DNA of 42,585 nucleotides, taken from the NCBI GenBank assembly GCA_028289125.1, contig JAQGGZ010000002.1, forward strand, positions 1 through 42,585. The letters run 5' to 3'. A program made the translations under genes and the position numbers. A model generated the notes under the pieces. It was given only the letters and a program-made list of their open reading frames with translations, did not search any database and had not been told where the DNA came from. Of this stretch, positions 15,977-24,409 are shown piece after piece; within the stretch, counting starts at the first letter, position 1, and the number at the start of each line of letters is the position of its first letter. Origin of the DNA: Candidatus Saccharimonadota bacterium (lineage in GTDB: Bacteria; Patescibacteriota; Saccharimonadia; Saccharimonadales; UBA4665).

Positions 15977-16317
15977 CATTCAACGATTATCAGGATAAAG
16001 CCATTACTACCGATACGTATGGCGGTAAGATGACAGCACTCAGCGATTTCGGTTTTATCGAGAAATCATTCGGATTGGTCGGTGAAGCAGGTGAAGTCGC
16101 CGAAAAGTTAAAGAAAATATTCCGTGATAAGGCAGGTGAACTAAGTCCGGAAGATAGGGCGGAGATCCTCAAAGAGCTCGGCGACGTGCTGTGGTACGTC
16201 AGTGCGCTGGCGCGTTATCTGGATTGCCCGTTAGAGGACGTTGCCGCTCATAACCTTGAAAAAGTATTGAGCCGCCAACAGCGCGGTCAGACCGGTGGCA
16301 GTGGCGACAACCGCTAA
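15973..16317 (+). CDS. MazG-like nucleotide pyrophosphohydrolase
   Basis: The protein has 114 aa, a single MazG fold of all-alpha NTP pyrophosphatase type. The metal-binding signature is GLVGEAGEVAEKLKK (EExxE-like) paired with EILKELGDVLWYVSALA (ExxD). Such enzymes hydrolyse (d)NTPs to the monophosphate and clean the nucleotide pool; the preferred NTP is not visible. It starts in the TsaC stop (ATGA). Its TAA lies within a 4-nt overlap with the convergent murC, leaving no terminator space. Confidence 0.88.
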   Translation: MTFNDYQDKAITTDTYGGKMTALSDFGFIEKSFGLVGEAGEVAEKLKKIFRDKAGELSPEDRAEILKELGDVLWYVSALARYLDCPLEDVAAHNLEKVLSRQQRGQTGGSGDNR

Positions 16318-17603
16318 TCGGCGTAACGCTGTCGCAGCCAGTCGTCCAAAGAACTGCCGCCACCACCGGCGATAGCGACGACCATGTCGCCGTCGGCTAA
16401 GTGCTGATTAATGATCTTTTCCAGTTCTTCGTTGCGCTGTGGGGCGGAGGCGATCGAGGGATCGTCCAGATGAGAAATCAATTCCTGTGGAGTCACGATA
16501 GCCTGGTCAGGGTCTTCCCGGGCAAGGTAACTCGGCAGCCAGTAGACATGTTTGGCGCCGGCAAAACAATCCTTGTAATCATCGATCATATGTATTTGGC
16601 GTCGGTTCGTCAGCGGCTCATAGATGACGACGACTTCCTGGCCGGTCTCAGCCGCCATTTCTAAAGCTACGCTCATGGCGCCACGGATCTTTTCAGGGGT
16701 GTGGGCGTAATCACTGTATAAGTTCGGTGCGATCGCTTCCATGCGGCGCTGCAGGCCGGGAAACGCATTAAGATGCTCCACCAGCTCGGCCATCGGCTTA
16801 CCGGTGAGCCCGTGGATGGTCTTTGCCACCAGCCAGGCGTCCAGACGGTTATACAGGCCTTTCAGGGTCAGGCCACTATCGGTGGGCGGTTCCAGAACGG
16901 ACAGATGCTCGTCGGTCGGTAGTTGCAGGTATTCGTAATCATCCCGCCAAAGCAGGCTGTGATTGCTTTGAGCGATGAATTCGCGGAAGGCGGACTGATA
17001 ATCTTCACGGGTCGGGAATATTTCGTGGTGGTCCCAGCTGACCCCGGTGATCAGGCTACGGAAAGGGCGGAAGGCTAAGAAGTTGCGATCGAACTCGTCA
17101 CACTCATAAATGAAATAATCGGCTTGTGGGTCATGATGTCCCATCGTGCCGAAAGAGGTCTTGGCCGGCAGCAGGTAGCTGGTGGGCAGACCGATACGTT
17201 GGCTCAGCCATACGAGCATAGCCGTTGTAGTGGTTTTGCCATGTGTTCCGGCTACGGCTAGCAGTTTGAGCTTCTGATCGCTTAGAATGCGGTTCAGGAG
17301 CTCGTCACGCTTGCTCATATGTATGGCTTGGTCGCGGCAGAATATGAATTCGGGCGCATCCGGGTTGTCCATCGAGACGGCGGAGGAGTAGACGTACCAA
17401 TCGATCGGGTCGGCGTCGTGGACGGCAGCAATTGCCTCGCGCGTCTGGCCGATATGAATGTCCTCGATGCCGTGACGGCGCAAGTATTCGATGTAGCTGG
17501 TGTTCTGTTTGTCTGAGCCGGATACGCGGTAGCCGGCTTGGTGAGCGATCTCGGCCAACGGCCCGATCCCTGCGCCCCCGATGCCGGAAAAGTAAATATG
17601 CAT
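16314..17603 (-). CDS. murC: UDP-N-acetylmuramate--L-alanine ligase (Mur ligase family)
   Basis: The protein has 429 aa. The N-terminal Rossmann domain starts HIYFSGIGGAGIGPLAEIA, as in MurC and Mpl. The central ATP-binding loop is VAGTHGKTTTTAML (~115-128). The central domain continues ECDEFDRNFLAFRP and SWDHHEIFPT, and the C-terminal domain has SDYAHTPEKIRGAM and VIYEPLTNRRQ. MurC adds L-Ala to UDP-MurNAc, the first step of the peptide stem; Mpl instead recycles tripeptide. In a small genome without known recycling MurC is more likely, but the sequence is somewhat divergent. TATACT lies 6 nt before the ATG. It is divergent from the 196-aa membrane protein. Confidence 0.85.
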   Translation of the reverse strand: MHIYFSGIGGAGIGPLAEIAHQAGYRVSGSDKQNTSYIEYLRRHGIEDIHIGQTREAIAAVHDADPIDWYVYSSAVSMDNPDAPEFIFCRDQAIHMSKRDELLNRILSDQKLKLLAVAGTHGKTTTTAMLVWLSQRIGLPTSYLLPAKTSFGTMGHHDPQADYFIYECDEFDRNFLAFRPFRSLITGVSWDHHEIFPTREDYQSAFREFIAQSNHSLLWRDDYEYLQLPTDEHLSVLEPPTDSGLTLKGLYNRLDAWLVAKTIHGLTGKPMAELVEHLNAFPGLQRRMEAIAPNLYSDYAHTPEKIRGAMSVALEMAAETGQEVVVIYEPLTNRRQIHMIDDYKDCFAGAKHVYWLPSYLAREDPDQAIVTPQELISHLDDPSIASAPQRNEELEKIINQHLADGDMVVAIAGGGGSSLDDWLRQRYAD

Positions 17604-17609
17604 GTCTAC

Positions 17610-17648
17610 AGTATAAAGCGGGCGGGATAAAAGTAAAAAAGGTATAAT
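17610..17648. promoter_or_regulatory. Divergent -10 boxes of murC and the 196-aa protein
   Basis: On the minus strand TATACT (17610-17615) is 6 nt from the murC ATG. On the plus strand TATAAT (17643-17648) is 10 nt from the ATG at 17659, the gap containing a weak GCGAG. Confidence 0.5.
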
Positions 17649-17658
17649 CGTAAGCGAG

Positions 17659-18249
17659 ATGAAACGTCACCATATCAAGAAGCGACTTCAGACCGCTGGC
17701 CCGCTTCAACCAAGCCATCTGTTTATCGTTGCGGGTGTCAGCGGGATAGTTTCAGTGATCGCCTTACGGCACAACTTCCAGACGATGACCAAGCTGCGTA
17801 GCGCTGTCTATACGGCTGATGAAAAGAATGGTGACGTCGAGGGTGCCCTCAAGAGCCTCAGGGAGCATATCTATTCCCATATGAACACCGACCTTACCAG
17901 CGGCACAAACACTATCTATCCGCCGATACAGCTCAAGTATCGATATGACCGATTGGTGGCAGCCCAACAGGCCGACCAGAGTAATTCACAGATGTACTCC
18001 GAAGCGCAGGCGTACTGCGAGCAGCAGAACCCGACTGATTTCTCGGGCAAGAGCCGCGTGCCCTGCATCAAGGATTATGTGGAAGCGCATGGCGTCAAAG
18101 CTCAGACCACCATCCCGGAAAGCTTATATAAGTTCGACTTTGTCAGCCCTCGCTGGTCTCCCGATGTAGCCGGGTGGAGCCTGGTCATCGCAGCCGTGTT
18201 GTGCGCAGCCGGGCTGGTAATGCTGATCCGTCGCCGCATCGCAAAATAG
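17659..18249 (+). CDS. Two-helix membrane protein, unknown function
   Basis: The protein has 196 aa. A basic start (MKRHHIKKRLQ) precedes a helix (SHLFIVAGVSGIVSVIAL, ~19-36). An outer domain of about 120 residues follows, largely helical with REHIYSHMNTDL, YRYDRLVAAQQA and two Cys (AYCEQ, VPCIKD). A second helix (WSLVIAAVLCAAGLVMLI) and a basic end (RRRIAK) close it, so both termini should be cytoplasmic. I do not recognise a family. It ends at a strong terminator. Confidence 0.75.
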   Translation: MKRHHIKKRLQTAGPLQPSHLFIVAGVSGIVSVIALRHNFQTMTKLRSAVYTADEKNGDVEGALKSLREHIYSHMNTDLTSGTNTIYPPIQLKYRYDRLVAAQQADQSNSQMYSEAQAYCEQQNPTDFSGKSRVPCIKDYVEAHGVKAQTTIPESLYKFDFVSPRWSPDVAGWSLVIAAVLCAAGLVMLIRRRIAK

Positions 18250-18265
18250 ATTACGCTCCCAATAA

Positions 18266-18294
18266 AAAACTCCCGCTACGAGAGCGGGAGTTTT
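18266..18294. terminator. Rho-independent terminator
   Basis: AAAACTCCCGCT (18266-18277) pairs perfectly with AGCGGGAGTTTT (18283-18294) around a 5-nt loop, flanked by A-run and T-run. It serves both convergent genes (196-aa protein rightward, 206-aa protein leftward). Confidence 0.9.
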
Positions 18295-18310
18295 ATTATA
18301 CGATTGCTGC

Positions 18311-18931
18311 TTACTGCTTGGTCGTAGTGGTGGTACCGGTACCGGTGGTGTCAGTGGTGCTGCTGGTTGAACAGTTCTGAGCGCCTGGGTTCTGGTCCTT
18401 GTAAGTCTTGACGGCTGCGGCGACCTGACCGGTGGTCTTCAGGTTTTCCCAGAAGGTAACCTGTGAGCGGTTGATCGTCATTGAGTCTTCAGGAGCGTGC
18501 AATTCACAACCTAACTTGACTAACTGGACGCCGGTGTTGCTGGCGGCTGAAGCCTGGTTGGTGTTTGGCTGAACCTGCGTGTTGGTCGTCAGGTAGTAGA
18601 TGTCGCTTAACTGGATAGACTGGCTGTCGACAGACTTGATGTGGCCGAAGTATACCTGGCCGTTGGTCAGGAAGACTGCCTGCATGTTAGCGCTGTTGAC
18701 TAACTTAGCTTCATTTTCAGAAGGGTCAGTGGTCTTGCTGGTTGCGATGACGATAAGCAATGCTGCGACTAAAGCGGTAATCAAGAGCAACAGGACGAAA
18801 GATCCAGCCTTGACGAGCTTACGTGTTTGAAATTTGCTTTCACCTTTAGCAGAGACAGAAGCGCTAGCTTTGTCGTTGTTAGGTTGATTGTGTGCCGGTT
18901 GTTGACTGGCGCCACGATTCATGAAATCCAT
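18311..18931 (-). CDS. Membrane-anchored extracytoplasmic protein, unknown function
   Basis: The protein has 206 aa. A polar Gln/Ser/Asn-rich cytoplasmic segment (~1-40) is followed by one helix (SFVLLLLITALVAALLIVIAT, ~44-64). The outer domain contains VFLTNGQVYFGHIKSVDSQS, a pattern of short strands, then LGCELHAPEDSMTINRSQV. The end is Thr/Gly/Ser-rich low complexity (STTDTTGTGTTTTTKQ), which looks like a wall- or surface-spanning linker. I recognise no enzyme motif. A GAGGG sequence precedes the ATG. Confidence 0.75.
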   Translation of the reverse strand: MDFMNRGASQQPAHNQPNNDKASASVSAKGESKFQTRKLVKAGSFVLLLLITALVAALLIVIATSKTTDPSENEAKLVNSANMQAVFLTNGQVYFGHIKSVDSQSIQLSDIYYLTTNTQVQPNTNQASAASNTGVQLVKLGCELHAPEDSMTINRSQVTFWENLKTTGQVAAAVKTYKDQNPGAQNCSTSSTTDTTGTGTTTTTKQ

Positions 18932-18970
18932 AGGTACCCTACCCTCTTTTATTTAACGATTTATGGCATC

Positions 18971-19000
18971 AGTGTAATACATAAGCGCCTTCATAAGCAA
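18971..19000 (-). promoter_or_regulatory. Promoter of the 206-aa anchored protein
   Basis: On the minus strand TTGCTT (18995-19000) and TACACT (18971-18976) are 18 bp apart, about 40 nt upstream of the ATG at 18931, leaving a normal leader with a GAGGG site. Confidence 0.5.
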
Positions 19001-19031
19001 GAGCAATATCGCTATCTCTGTTGCTAAAGTG

Positions 19032-19061
19032 TTGACAAATAAAATATCCTCAGAGTATGGT
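19032..19061 (+). promoter_or_regulatory. Sigma70-type promoter of the 66-aa protein
   Basis: TTGACA (19032-19037) and TATGGT (19056-19061) are separated by 18 bp. Transcription would start near 19068, which makes the ATG at 19102 the real start instead of the GTG/ATG-frame opening at 19057. Confidence 0.65.
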
Positions 19062-19101
19062 TAGGGTACCATTACTAAATAAGAGAGGGAGAACTGAAGC
19101 A

Positions 19102-19302
19102 ATGGCATATTCACACACTAATTCCAAAGGTGTTAAGTACTTTTTGAACTCGAAGGAAGTCGTCCTGCGCGGCGGCAAAGCACAGAGAATCTTTTACTTC
19201 AGCAAGGACGAGCGCCCAGAAGCCGTTCCTTCTTTGCCAGAGGGTATGGTCGTCAACGAAAACCCACGCAACGGTTTCTTGACTGTCAGCAAAAAGAAAT
19301 AG
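19102..19302 (+). CDS. Small conserved basic protein, unknown function
   Basis: The protein has 66 aa starting MAYSHTNSKGVKYFLNSKEV. The frame is open from 19057, but that position overlaps the -10 box, and ATG 19102 has GAGAGGGAG upstream. The sequence is compact, with alternating hydrophobic and basic residues (VVLRGGKAQRIFYFSKDERP) and a KKK end, which suggests a small beta-rich, possibly nucleic-acid-binding protein. It has a strong promoter and a strong terminator of its own, so it is probably highly expressed. I cannot name a function. Confidence 0.8.
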   Translation: MAYSHTNSKGVKYFLNSKEVVLRGGKAQRIFYFSKDERPEAVPSLPEGMVVNENPRNGFLTVSKKK

Positions 19303-19323
19303 TTTCGGCTCCATAAATAATAG

Positions 19324-19353
19324 CGTCGGCACCCTAGGGGCCGACGTTTTTTT
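19324..19353 (+). terminator. Rho-independent terminator
   Basis: CGTCGGC (19324-19330) pairs with GCCGACG (19340-19346); the loop contains CCCTAGGG, and seven T follow. It ends the 66-aa gene just before the ABC transporter operon. Confidence 0.9.
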
Positions 19354-19355
19354 AT

Positions 19356-19363
19356 GCTACTCT
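19356..19363 (+). promoter_or_regulatory. Weak extended -10 of the ABC exporter operon
   Basis: TGC-TACTCT lies directly after the terminator T-run and 6 nt before the ATG at 19370; no Shine-Dalgarno fits in the gap. Confidence 0.35.
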
Positions 19364-19369
19364 GGCCGT

Positions 19370-20125
19370 ATGAGCGCAATAGTTACGGTTACTGATCTCG
19401 TCAAGCGGTATAACGACCGCGAAACCGTCAAAGGTATCAGTTTCTCAGTTAAAAAGGGTGAAATATTCGGTATCCTCGGTCCGAACGGTGCCGGCAAGAC
19501 GACCACGCTGGAAATGATCGAAACGCTACGGCCGATCGACGGCGGTACGGTCATCGTGAACGGCTTAGACGCCGCTAAACAACCTGATGCGGTCAAGCGA
19601 ATCATCGGTGTCCAACCGCAATCGCCCTCGTTCCAGGATAAGCAGAAACTGACTGAAATCATTCAGTTGTTCGCAGCGGCCTACGGTGAAAAAGTCGACG
19701 CGATGAGTTTTCTGCGCGATGTACAGCTGGAAGAGAAGGCGAACGCCTACGCCGAAAGCCTGTCCGGCGGCCAGCGTCAACGTCTCAGCATCGCGGCCGC
19801 CCTGGTGCACAGTCCGAAAGTCTTCTTTCTGGACGAGCCGACCACCGGCCTCGACCCACAGGCCCGTCGCAACCTCTGGGAGCTTGTCAAACAGGTCCGC
19901 GACAAAGGCGTGACCGTGATCATGACGACTCATTATATGGACGAAGCTGAATTGCTGTGTGATCGTGTGGCTGTCATGGACGACGGCAAGATCATCGCCC
20001 TGGACACCCCGAAGAACCTTATCAAGCAGTTGCTCGGCCGTGGCTTTACCAAATCACAGCGTGTCGAACAAGCCGATTTAGAAGATGTCTTTATTGATCT
20101 GACCGGAAAGGCCCTGAGGGACTGA
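19370..20125 (+). CDS. ABC transporter ATP-binding protein
   Basis: The protein has 251 aa, one ATPase domain. Walker A is GPNGAGKTTT (~37-46), the signature is LSGGQRQRLSIA, Walker B is VFFLDEPTTGLDP with the catalytic Glu, and the H-loop is MTTHYMDEAE. It is of the DrrA/CcmA ABC-2 exporter class. It forms an operon with the permease one base downstream, so they build one exporter. The substrate is not shown by sequence; relatives export drugs, polysaccharides or lipids. Confidence 0.93.
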   Translation: MSAIVTVTDLVKRYNDRETVKGISFSVKKGEIFGILGPNGAGKTTTLEMIETLRPIDGGTVIVNGLDAAKQPDAVKRIIGVQPQSPSFQDKQKLTEIIQLFAAAYGEKVDAMSFLRDVQLEEKANAYAESLSGGQRQRLSIAAALVHSPKVFFLDEPTTGLDPQARRNLWELVKQVRDKGVTVIMTTHYMDEAELLCDRVAVMDDGKIIALDTPKNLIKQLLGRGFTKSQRVEQADLEDVFIDLTGKALRD

Positions 20126-20126
20126 T

Positions 20127-21230
20127 ATGAAAAAAGCCTGGTACACCGTCTATGTCTTCACTATGCTCAACACGAAGCGCTTTTTCCGTGATCGGCTGGC
20201 TATCTTCTTCGGCGTCCTGTTCCCGTTAATTTTTCTGTTCGTGTTCGGTGGTATTTCGGGCGGCGGAAACAATTTGTCTTTCAATGTCGCCGTACTCAAC
20301 AATGCTACGTCGCAGCCGGCTACCCAACTGGTCAACAGTGTTAACGGCAGCAAGACTTTCAAGGTAGCCAAGGACGTAACAGATATGGCAGACGCCCAGG
20401 AACGGATGTCTCGCAGCCAGCTCGATGCTATCGTCATCATTCCAAAGGATTTCGGTACCGTCCAGGCAGGGCGGCCATCCGGCAATGTTACCATCAGCTA
20501 TTCTCCTAATAACGAACAAGCCGGCAACGCCATCGCCACCCTGGTACAGAACGAATTGCTGCCATTCAACGCCAAATTAGTCGACACCGATCTGCCGTAT
20601 AAGGCGATACCACAGGCAAGTAATCGTAGCAGCCTCCAGGCCTTTGATTACACGTTCGCGGGCCTGCTCGGTTTCTCTATCATCGGACTTGGTATCTTCG
20701 GCCCGGTCAACGTCTTCCCGGAGTTGAAGAAGCAGGGAATACTTCGTCGCTTGCGCACCACGTCTCTCAAGGTTTGGCAGTACTTCGTATCAACTATGTT
20801 GTCGCAAGCTATGATCGGGCTGGTGTCACTGAGCGTCATGTTTATCGTGGCCATCACAGTTTTCCATCTCCACGTCGTCGGTAATTACGTGGAAATAGCC
20901 TTGTTCCTGATTCTCAGCATCTTCCTGATCCTTGGTATGGGCCTGGCGATCGGGGGGTGGGCAAAGAATGAACGTCAAGCCGCACCACTGAGTAATATCG
21001 TCGTGTTCCCCATGTTGTTCCTGTCAGGAACTTTCTTCCCTCGCTTTCTCATGCCGGAGTGGCTGCAGCATCTATCTGCCTTCTTGCCGCTGACACCAGT
21101 CATCGACGGCATCCGGCTCATCATCACCGAAGGCGCTCATCTGTCAGACCTGCTTCCTCAGTTGGGATTGATGGCGATATGGATGGCAGTGATTTACTTC
21201 ATCGCCTTCAAAGTTTTCCGCTGGGAATAG
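20127..21230 (+). CDS. ABC-2 type exporter permease
   Basis: The protein has 367 aa with the YhgE/ABC2_membrane_3 layout. It has an N-terminal helix (LAIFFGVLFPLIFLFVFGGI), a large extracytoplasmic domain (~45-185), then five helices with the conserved stretch FPELKKQGILRRLRTTSLKVWQYFVSTML (interaction with the ATPase). A helix pair around FPMLFLSGTFFPRFLMPEWLQ follows. It starts 1 nt after the ATPase stop. It works with the preceding protein as a two-component half-transporter dimer. Confidence 0.9.
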   Translation: MKKAWYTVYVFTMLNTKRFFRDRLAIFFGVLFPLIFLFVFGGISGGGNNLSFNVAVLNNATSQPATQLVNSVNGSKTFKVAKDVTDMADAQERMSRSQLDAIVIIPKDFGTVQAGRPSGNVTISYSPNNEQAGNAIATLVQNELLPFNAKLVDTDLPYKAIPQASNRSSLQAFDYTFAGLLGFSIIGLGIFGPVNVFPELKKQGILRRLRTTSLKVWQYFVSTMLSQAMIGLVSLSVMFIVAITVFHLHVVGNYVEIALFLILSIFLILGMGLAIGGWAKNERQAAPLSNIVVFPMLFLSGTFFPRFLMPEWLQHLSAFLPLTPVIDGIRLIITEGAHLSDLLPQLGLMAIWMAVIYFIAFKVFRWE

Positions 21231-21267
21231 TTGCAAATTTCTGTTAAAAGTTTCATAATTAACAGCT

Positions 21268-22080
21268 ATGACTGTCAACGAAACCTCCCCAGAATATGAC
21301 GTATTACCCGGTATGCCGATACTCTCGGTTGCAGCCCCCGAAGCTTTGACGGCGCACGATCTGACGCGCCGCCGGGCCTTCGGTTCGGTACCGAATCTTT
21401 TACAGCTGACGCGTAGCATGGATCTCGATTTGGAAGTGTGCCCCTCCGACCATGACGCAGTCAGCCCCCGGGCCATGTACGCTACGTTAATCAGAGACGA
21501 TCGTAATTATCAGGACGGAGCTTATGTCGACGGCGTACTGTTGAACAGTACGGAATACAGCCGGATCGCCCGTAACGTGCCGGCGATCGGTCGTCAGGTC
21601 GGCGAACGCATCATGCGGGCTCGCAGCCTCAGCAGTCCGGCAGCTCAAGCTGAGACGGCCCATGCCGGTATCGGCCACACCCTCGATGGCTATGTTGAAA
21701 AGCAGACGAAAGTCAGCGTCAGCCTGGAAAAAGAAATCGAGCGGTTACGCGCAGTCGAGCGACTGGCCAGTAGGCCAGGCTTCGCACTGACGACGGGGCA
21801 CGACCTGCTCATGAAAGTTGCCGACGTGTGGGAGTTCAGCTTCATGAATCTCGTACGCACCGCCGGTGATCAGCAGCAGTGGTCACCCGACGACCGCAGG
21901 CGCGCTGAGACCGCCTTGGCCCGGGCCTTGTCGACCGGCCCCCAACGGCAACGTATCGCTGGCTGGCAGTCGTACACCTCGTTAGCAGGCAATTACGCGA
22001 TGACAAAGAAGCTCTTGTTCGACGGCCGCACACGCGCTATCAAACAGTTAATGAAAAAGCGCCATGCCGCCACTTCCTAA
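21268..22080 (+). CDS. Unknown soluble protein
   Basis: The protein has 270 aa with no signal peptide, helix anchor or enzyme motif that I recognise. The first 100 residues contain LTRRRAFGSVPNLLQLTRSM. The second half is helical and charged (LEKEIERLRAVERLASRPGF, WSPDDRRRAETALARALSTG). CATAAT lies 8 nt before the ATG. Its 3' end overlaps the Dus gene by 17 nt in a different frame, so the two are co-transcribed; a tRNA- or translation-related role is only guilt by association. Confidence 0.7.
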   Translation: MTVNETSPEYDVLPGMPILSVAAPEALTAHDLTRRRAFGSVPNLLQLTRSMDLDLEVCPSDHDAVSPRAMYATLIRDDRNYQDGAYVDGVLLNSTEYSRIARNVPAIGRQVGERIMRARSLSSPAAQAETAHAGIGHTLDGYVEKQTKVSVSLEKEIERLRAVERLASRPGFALTTGHDLLMKVADVWEFSFMNLVRTAGDQQQWSPDDRRRAETALARALSTGPQRQRIAGWQSYTSLAGNYAMTKKLLFDGRTRAIKQLMKKRHAATS

Positions 22081-23041
22081 ACCGTTCTTCGTACTGGCCC
22101 CGATGGATGACGTCACCGACTCCGTTTTTCGGCGTGTCGTCGCCCGCTGCGCGCCGCCTGATCTGTTCTTTACCGAGTTCGTCAACGTGGACGGCCTGCA
22201 AAGCCCAGGTCGGCCCCGCCTACTCAAGAAATTACGCTTTACCGATAAGGAACAGCCGTTGATCGCCCAGATCTGGGGCAATAAGCCCGAAAATTACCGG
22301 GCCGTGGCTGAGCAAATAGCCGATGGCAGTCTGGCTGACGAACTGGGTGTGCCCGGCCTGCAATTCGCCGGCATCGACATCAACATGGGATGCCCCGAGA
22401 AGAACGTCGTCAATAACGGCTCGTGCAGCGCGCTGATCAATAATCCTGAACTGGCCCTAGAAATCATCAACGCGACCAAGGCCGGTGCGGCCGGCCGGTT
22501 ACCAGTCAGCGTCAAGACACGACTCGGCTTTAATGAAGTCGATTTCAGCTGGCACGAACTGCTCCTGCAGCAGGATCTCGCTATGCTGACCGTCCATGGC
22601 CGTACCCGTAAGGAAATGAGCAAAGTGCCGGCCCGATGGGAAGACATCGCCAAGGTGCGCGAACTCCGCGACAAGCTCGGCGTCCAGACCTTGATCGTCG
22701 GTAACGGTGACGTCGAAAGCCGCGAGCAAGGTGAGGCACTCGCGAAGGAGTATGACCTGGACGGTGTGATGGTGGGGCGTGGCGTCTTCCATGACCCATA
22801 CGTCTTTGCCAAGGATTCCGACTGGGATAATTTCAGCAAACAGGCCCGGATGGAACTGTTCCTTGATCATATCGATCTTTTCGCTCAGACCTGGCAGCCA
22901 GGTGAGCGGGCCACTCATACTCTGAATAAGTTCTGCAAGATTTATATCAATAACTTCGACGGCGCCAAAGAATTACGCGAGGACTTCATGCAAGCCGACG
23001 ACGTAGCTGATCTGCGTCAAAGAGTTTCAGACGCGTTGTGA
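22064..23041 (+). CDS. tRNA-dihydrouridine synthase
   Basis: The protein has 325 aa, a TIM barrel with FMN. It opens PFFVLAPMDDVTDSVFRRVV, then DINMGCPEKNVVNNGSCSAL with the catalytic Cys in the MGCP loop, SVKTRLGF, LTVHGRTRKEM, and the phosphate-binding NGDVESREQG and DGVMVGRGVFHDPY. It reduces uridine in tRNA D-loops with NADPH. Family assignment to DusA/B/C is not safe. It is translationally coupled to the 270-aa gene (17-nt overlap). Confidence 0.93.
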   Translation: MPPLPKPFFVLAPMDDVTDSVFRRVVARCAPPDLFFTEFVNVDGLQSPGRPRLLKKLRFTDKEQPLIAQIWGNKPENYRAVAEQIADGSLADELGVPGLQFAGIDINMGCPEKNVVNNGSCSALINNPELALEIINATKAGAAGRLPVSVKTRLGFNEVDFSWHELLLQQDLAMLTVHGRTRKEMSKVPARWEDIAKVRELRDKLGVQTLIVGNGDVESREQGEALAKEYDLDGVMVGRGVFHDPYVFAKDSDWDNFSKQARMELFLDHIDLFAQTWQPGERATHTLNKFCKIYINNFDGAKELREDFMQADDVADLRQRVSDAL

Positions 23042-23106
23042 AAATTTGGACAGCAAAACACCGGTGCCAGCGTTACTATTAGGGGTGTAATCAAGGAGAT
23101 CCTGTC

Positions 23107-23232
23107 ATGGCCCAAGACAAGCGACGTAAAGGCTACGGTGACATCAACGACATTCCGATGGATGCCGACAATCTGACGCCAGATGAGATTGAAGCGCTCC
23201 AAGACTATATGGATGGCTTGGATGGGCGCTAG
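23107..23232 (+). CDS. Small acidic protein, 41 aa
   Basis: ATG at 23107 follows a good AAGGAG (23093-23098). The product begins MAQDKRRKGYGDIND and ends DYMDGLDGR; it is strongly acidic in its second half (NLTPDEIEALQDYMDG), probably one amphipathic helix. The TAG overlaps the stop of the convergent 185-aa gene by 4 nt. The good ribosome-binding site and coding-like composition support it; the function is unknown. Confidence 0.6.
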   Translation: MAQDKRRKGYGDINDIPMDADNLTPDEIEALQDYMDGLDGR

Positions 23233-23786
23233 TAGCTATTGATACCCTGCATGAACGAGTAGAAAGATGCATCGGCACAGCCGGCATCTATGGATAGATA
23301 GGCCGTCCGGCCATCTTTAAGCTGTTTGCTCGTCTGGGTAACCGAGGAATCGGGCTTAAATGATAGCGTTACGCCGCGCGCACAAGCCTGCAAACGAGGT
23401 ACCTGATCGAGCAGCTTGGTGTTGTCATCGAGATGCGAAAAAAGTTGATTGGCTGACAAGTTGACATCACGGTCGCTGGATATCGCTAACGTATCACCGA
23501 ACGAAATGTAACTGAGCAGTCCGACGGCCGGATCAGTGGCCGGTAAGACTATGCGTTTCTCGGGGATGTACATCCGTCCGTCCGTCGGGCTGATGACCAG
23601 GGGAACGCGGTTATCTTTGGCGGACCTTACTATCAGTTCGGCCATGCCGATATTAGACTGGGGTATGCTTGGGCGCGGATTTAGCATGATATAGGCTAGT
23701 AATCCCAGATTTACTAGCGTTACAACGGCGATTCCCATGACTACCAGGGTCAGACGAGACGGCTTAAACTGCTTCTGCTTTTTCAT
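23229..23786 (-). CDS. Membrane-anchored extracytoplasmic protein, unknown function
   Basis: The protein has 185 aa. A basic start (MKKQKQFKPSR) precedes one helix (LTLVVMGIAVVTLVNLGLLAYIML). The outer domain includes GRMYIPEKRIVLPAT and two Cys (RLQACARGV, DAGCADASF) that could form a disulfide. TGC-TATTCT (extended -10) lies 6 nt before the ATG, so it is probably leaderless. I recognise no family. Confidence 0.75.
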   Translation of the reverse strand: MKKQKQFKPSRLTLVVMGIAVVTLVNLGLLAYIMLNPRPSIPQSNIGMAELIVRSAKDNRVPLVISPTDGRMYIPEKRIVLPATDPAVGLLSYISFGDTLAISSDRDVNLSANQLFSHLDDNTKLLDQVPRLQACARGVTLSFKPDSSVTQTSKQLKDGRTAYLSIDAGCADASFYSFMQGINSY

Positions 23787-23792
23787 ATAAGT

Positions 23793-23801
23793 AGAATAGC
23801 A
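23793..23801 (-). promoter_or_regulatory. Extended -10 of the 185-aa anchored protein
   Basis: On the minus strand TGCTATTCT ends 6 nt before the ATG at 23786. Confidence 0.5.
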
Positions 23802-23831
23802 TAACAGGGCCGGCTCCCGACATGTTAGGAG

Positions 23832-24395
23832 TTAAGTCCGCCAGTTGGAGGAATTTGCCAATAACGCTAGGCATATCCTAACGCCGTCGAAGAAGCTGTC
23901 GTGCCGACCGTACTCACCGGTCGTGAAAGCGCCGTTAGCGCCAACGTTTCTCAGCGTTGACTTTAACGGCTCATCCAGCGGGTAATGGGCCTGAACGATG
24001 TAACTTAGTTCTTGATCGCCGGCAGCCAGTTCTGCGATGTAAGCCGGAACTTCGACGGAGGCTCCCGATGCGCTGACGGTTCTCCCGCTGCCAGGGTGGT
24101 CGATCATCGTCCACCCCCGAATGTACGACCGATTGCGGGCTTGTGCCATAATGCCTTCCAGTGCAATGTAGGCGAAGGCACCAGGTTGCTGTTCACGCGC
24201 GAACGCTATGCGGTTTTCACAGCCAAGCAGTCCCTCTTCATCTGAGCTAGGAGTGACGGAGATGCCACTTTCGCTTTCCACCCCGATAAGGGTAAAATCA
24301 TCATTCCATCCATACTGTGGCCCATAGGTCTGTAAGGAGTCACGCACCGCTTGGATTTTGCCTTCATTCTGAGTTGCGATGACGATGGTGTTCAT
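23832..24395 (-). CDS. DUF84 inosine/xanthosine triphosphatase (YjjX-like)
   Basis: The protein has 187 aa. VIATQNEGKIQAVRDSL is the substrate-loop start of the ITPase/YjjX fold. GISVTPSSDEEGLLGCENRI resembles the conserved DEET...AxNR block of DUF84, and AYIALEGIM stands where the family has the VGIEGG stretch. The C-terminal third (VQAHYPLDEPLK...FFDGVRI) is less typical. Family members hydrolyse non-canonical ITP/XTP to monophosphates, protecting RNA and DNA. The Gly of the usual EGG is replaced (EGI), so activity should be tested. AAAGGA precedes the ATG. It lies 14 nt after the HAD phosphatase gene on the same strand, so they share an operon. Confidence 0.75.
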   Translation of the reverse strand: MNTIVIATQNEGKIQAVRDSLQTYGPQYGWNDDFTLIGVESESGISVTPSSDEEGLLGCENRIAFAREQQPGAFAYIALEGIMAQARNRSYIRGWTMIDHPGSGRTVSASGASVEVPAYIAELAAGDQELSYIVQAHYPLDEPLKSTLRNVGANGAFTTGEYGRHDSFFDGVRICLALLANSSNWRT

Positions 24396-24409
24396 ATAAC
24401 AATCCTTTC